From: JAXDLH01 sp034666705
Lineage (GTDB): Bacteria > Chloroflexota > UBA6077 > SHYK01
DNA: 7,756 nt
Direction: 5' to 3'
Assembly (NCBI GenBank): GCA_034666705.1
Contig: JAXDLH010000462.1
Location: forward strand, 1-7,756
This document shows positions 6,289 to 7,756 of this stretch, in pieces. The stretch's first letter is position 1, and every line of letters starts with the position of its first letter. A program made the position numbers and the translations under genes. The notes under the pieces were generated by a model. It searched no databases and had not been told where the DNA came from. It was given only the letters and a program-made list of their open reading frames with translations.

Positions 6289-7756
6289 TCAATCGTCGGC
6301 ATGCCCGTGGCCACTGGCGTTCCAGTGGTCGTCGTGCCGTTCCGGCTGCGGTGGGTGATGGGCCCCTGCCGCTGGCGTCGCCGTTGGCGCGGCCACCCTC
6401 GTCGGAGGCTCGCCCCGCACGAATCGCGTCGGCGTTCTCGTTGGAGTCGCCGGGAGTGACGTTGGAGTTTTTGTCGACGAAGGAGTGACGGTCGGCGCAT
6501 GGCTGCCGTTCGCCAACGCGTGCGGCTGCGGCTCCGCATCACTCAGGGCGAGCGTCGGCTCCGCATCCTGGCTGTGGCTTGCCGGGACCCCGGTGGACAA
6601 AGCTGCTGACCGTACTCCGTTCACGTTGATCGAGATCGTCGCGGTGGGCGAAGCGGTGGCACGCAGCTCCTTTGTCGGTGGAGTCGCGGTGGGGCTCGGG
6701 GATACCGGTAAGGCCATCGACGGGGCCGGCGCGGCCTTCGAAGCAGCGACCGTCTCAGGACTGCTGGTCGGTGTCGCGCCGCGGCGTGGCTCGGTTGTTG
6801 CCAAGGGCATCGTGATGGTTCGCAGCGTCAGGGTGCGAGTGGCCGTCGAGGAGTTGGTGGTGATCGGGGTCCTGGTTCGTGTGTGCGCGGTGCTCGTGTC
6901 GGGGATCCCATCGAGAAGCGCCGGTGCCACAGCCAATGAGGCCGATTCTTCCGGGTTCTCGGCGATAGGATCGGCTTGCGTGTCGGCGGTGGACTCCGGG
7001 GTCGCAGTTGCAGAAGCGGTCGGCGTGGCGACTGGCGTGCCGGTGGCCGCCACGGCGGACTCCGTGGGTATCTGCGATCCACGTGCGGCACCTTGGGGCG
7101 TCAGCGACGTGGCGCTGATCGCCGCACCCGGCGGGATCGCGAGTGAGCTGATCGCCAGCCTCGTCCCCAGGAGTCCCCCGGGGCGCACGTCGCCGGTGAG
7201 GCGGGTAGAGGCTGCAGCCGCGCCATCCACAAACACAGTGGCCGTCACGGTGAGGCTTCCGCCCTCGCCGAGCGCGGAAAGGGTGAGGTCGTACGAAGCA
7301 TCCGGGTCCGGAATGCGGAGCGCCGGCCGTGAACCGGCGGTCTGCTCGGTCGCGCCGGGTACCTGGCTGCCGTAGGTGCCGACCTGTGGCCGCACGCCTA
7401 CGCTGCGGTTGTGCGCGTCGGTCGCGAGTAGCGTGGCCGGTCCGTCGACGTCGAGCTGCAGCGAGAGGCGGGGCGCCGCCACGGCGGCTGGAGGCGCCGG
7501 CGGCGCGTTGGCGCTGACGAACGTGCCGAAACCTGGATCGAGGATGATCGTGGCCGGTATCTCCCACGTCGTGCTCTGCACGGCCACTGCGTCCGTGACC
7601 GCCTGCACGGTGGTCCGTCGCTCTCCATCCACAATCACGAGGTACTCGGTACCCTGCACGAAGGCGACGCTGGTAGAGGTAATCGTCTCGAAGCGAGAAT
7701 TCGCATCGAGGAGGTGCTGTACGTGGTTCCAGCTTCGGCCGAGTTGCTGATAGAAG
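6289..7756 (-). CDS. Secreted FecR-domain protein with long Thr/Pro/Ala-rich tail, 5' end beyond window
   Basis: The frame is open from the window edge to a TGA at 6289 (488 visible residues); the true start lies beyond 7756. Visible residues 1-80 match the end of a FecR domain: GRSWNHVQHLLDANSRFE, then VAFVQGTEYLVIV (the family usually has VRGTEF), then short beta strands ending in LDPGFGTFV. Residues about 97-205 look like a beta-sandwich domain with ATDAHNRSVGVRP, SQVPGATEQ and a strand-rich end. From about 220 to the stop the protein is low-complexity, dominated by Thr, Pro, Ala and Ser with repeated PTATP-like words, as in glycosylated wall-spanning stalks. The end is abruptly His/Asp-rich (HDDHWNASGHGHADD), which probably reflects a frameshift. 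No membrane anchor or sorting motif is seen at the C-terminus. The GTG at 7659 is internal to the FecR domain and is not the start. It is probably an envelope or surface protein; its relation to the uptake genes is unclear. Confidence 0.82.
   Translation of the reverse strand, partial: FYQQLGRSWNHVQHLLDANSRFETITSTSVAFVQGTEYLVIVDGERRTTVQAVTDAVAVQSTTWEIPATIILDPGFGTFVSANAPPAPPAAVAAPRLSLQLDVDGPATLLATDAHNRSVGVRPQVGTYGSQVPGATEQTAGSRPALRIPDPDASYDLTLSALGEGGSLTVTATVFVDGAAAASTRLTGDVRPGGLLGTRLAISSLAIPPGAAISATSLTPQGAARGSQIPTESAVAATGTPVATPTASATATPESTADTQADPIAENPEESASLAVAPALLDGIPDTSTAHTRTRTPITTNSSTATRTLTLRTITMPLATTEPRRGATPTSSPETVAASKAAPAPSMALPVSPSPTATPPTKELRATASPTATISINVNGVRSAALSTGVPASHSQDAEPTLALSDAEPQPHALANGSHAPTVTPSSTKTPTSLPATPTRTPTRFVRGEPPTRVAAPTATPAAGAHHPPQPERHDDHWNASGHGHADD

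Larger units (their letters stand above)
6111..6341 (-). other. Out-of-frame continuation of the FecR protein tail (frameshift trace)
   Basis: Downstream of about 6341 the Thr/Pro-rich character of the FecR protein tail disappears from its own frame and appears in a neighbouring frame: NGTTTTGTPVATGMPT, then a less biased stretch. The word TGTPVAT is also encoded in the main frame at 7024-7044, and the two 21-base copies (6306-6326 and 7024-7044) match at 18 positions. The alternative frame has no stop until a TGA at 6111-6113, which overlaps the GTG of SBP A as GTGA. This suggests the ancestral tail ran further in the other frame, and that an indel near 6340-6365 caused the present end. Confidence 0.4.

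Noticed and set aside
6300..7100. Repetitive DNA behind the Thr/Pro tail as a CRISPR-like or tandem-repeat array.
   Set aside because: The repeats are degenerate codon-level echoes of a low-complexity protein. There is no constant repeat and spacer period.
7657..7659. GTG at 7659 as start of the FecR-domain protein.
   Set aside because: It falls inside the conserved VAFVQGTEY motif, and the frame continues upstream to the window edge with matching FecR sequence.

Overview
This is a high-GC bacterial window in which every gene I can support lies on the minus strand. In transcription order, from high to low coordinates, the genes are: (1) the C-terminal part of a secreted FecR-domain protein with a very long Thr/Pro/Ala/Ser-rich tail; (2) a complete family 5 (oligopeptide/dipeptide-type) solute-binding lipoprotein; (3) and (4) two different amidohydrolase-2 (ACMSD/LigW-like) metalloenzymes; and (5) a second family 5 solute-binding lipoprotein, cut by the window edge only a few codons before its end. 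The gaps are 77 to 174 bases, so no long stretch lacks a gene. No tRNA, rRNA, CRISPR array, transposase or phage gene was seen.

Several signs point to a Chloroflexota bacterium (Thermomicrobiales or a related uncultured lineage) rather than an actinobacterium. These are lipoprotein-type binding proteins, a secreted protein with a 'PTATP'-style low-complexity tail, and an intergenic palindrome built on CATCCGGAGCGGAGCGAAG, a word that resembles repeats I associate with Chloroflexota genomes. This is inference from style, not a database result.

Functionally, genes 2 to 5 look like a small-molecule uptake and breakdown cassette. Two paralogous binding proteins at the outer face of the membrane flank two cytoplasmic TIM-barrel hydrolases or decarboxylases. 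The matching permease and ATPase genes are not in the window and would have to lie beyond position 1 or elsewhere. The substrate cannot be read from the sequence. Likely chemistry is C-N hydrolysis or decarboxylation of a ring or amide compound, by family membership only. The FecR-type protein is probably a separate envelope or surface function. A promoter-like pair (TGGACA, 17 bases, CAGAAT) followed by a 16-base palindrome sits between it and the first binding protein and suggests the cassette starts there.

The points most worth a second look are the duplicated binding-protein/amidohydrolase arrangement, the altered metal and catalytic positions of both amidohydrolases, the 78-base imperfect palindrome between them, and a probable frameshift in the tail of the FecR protein. 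I found no clear evidence of a wholly new kind of system.
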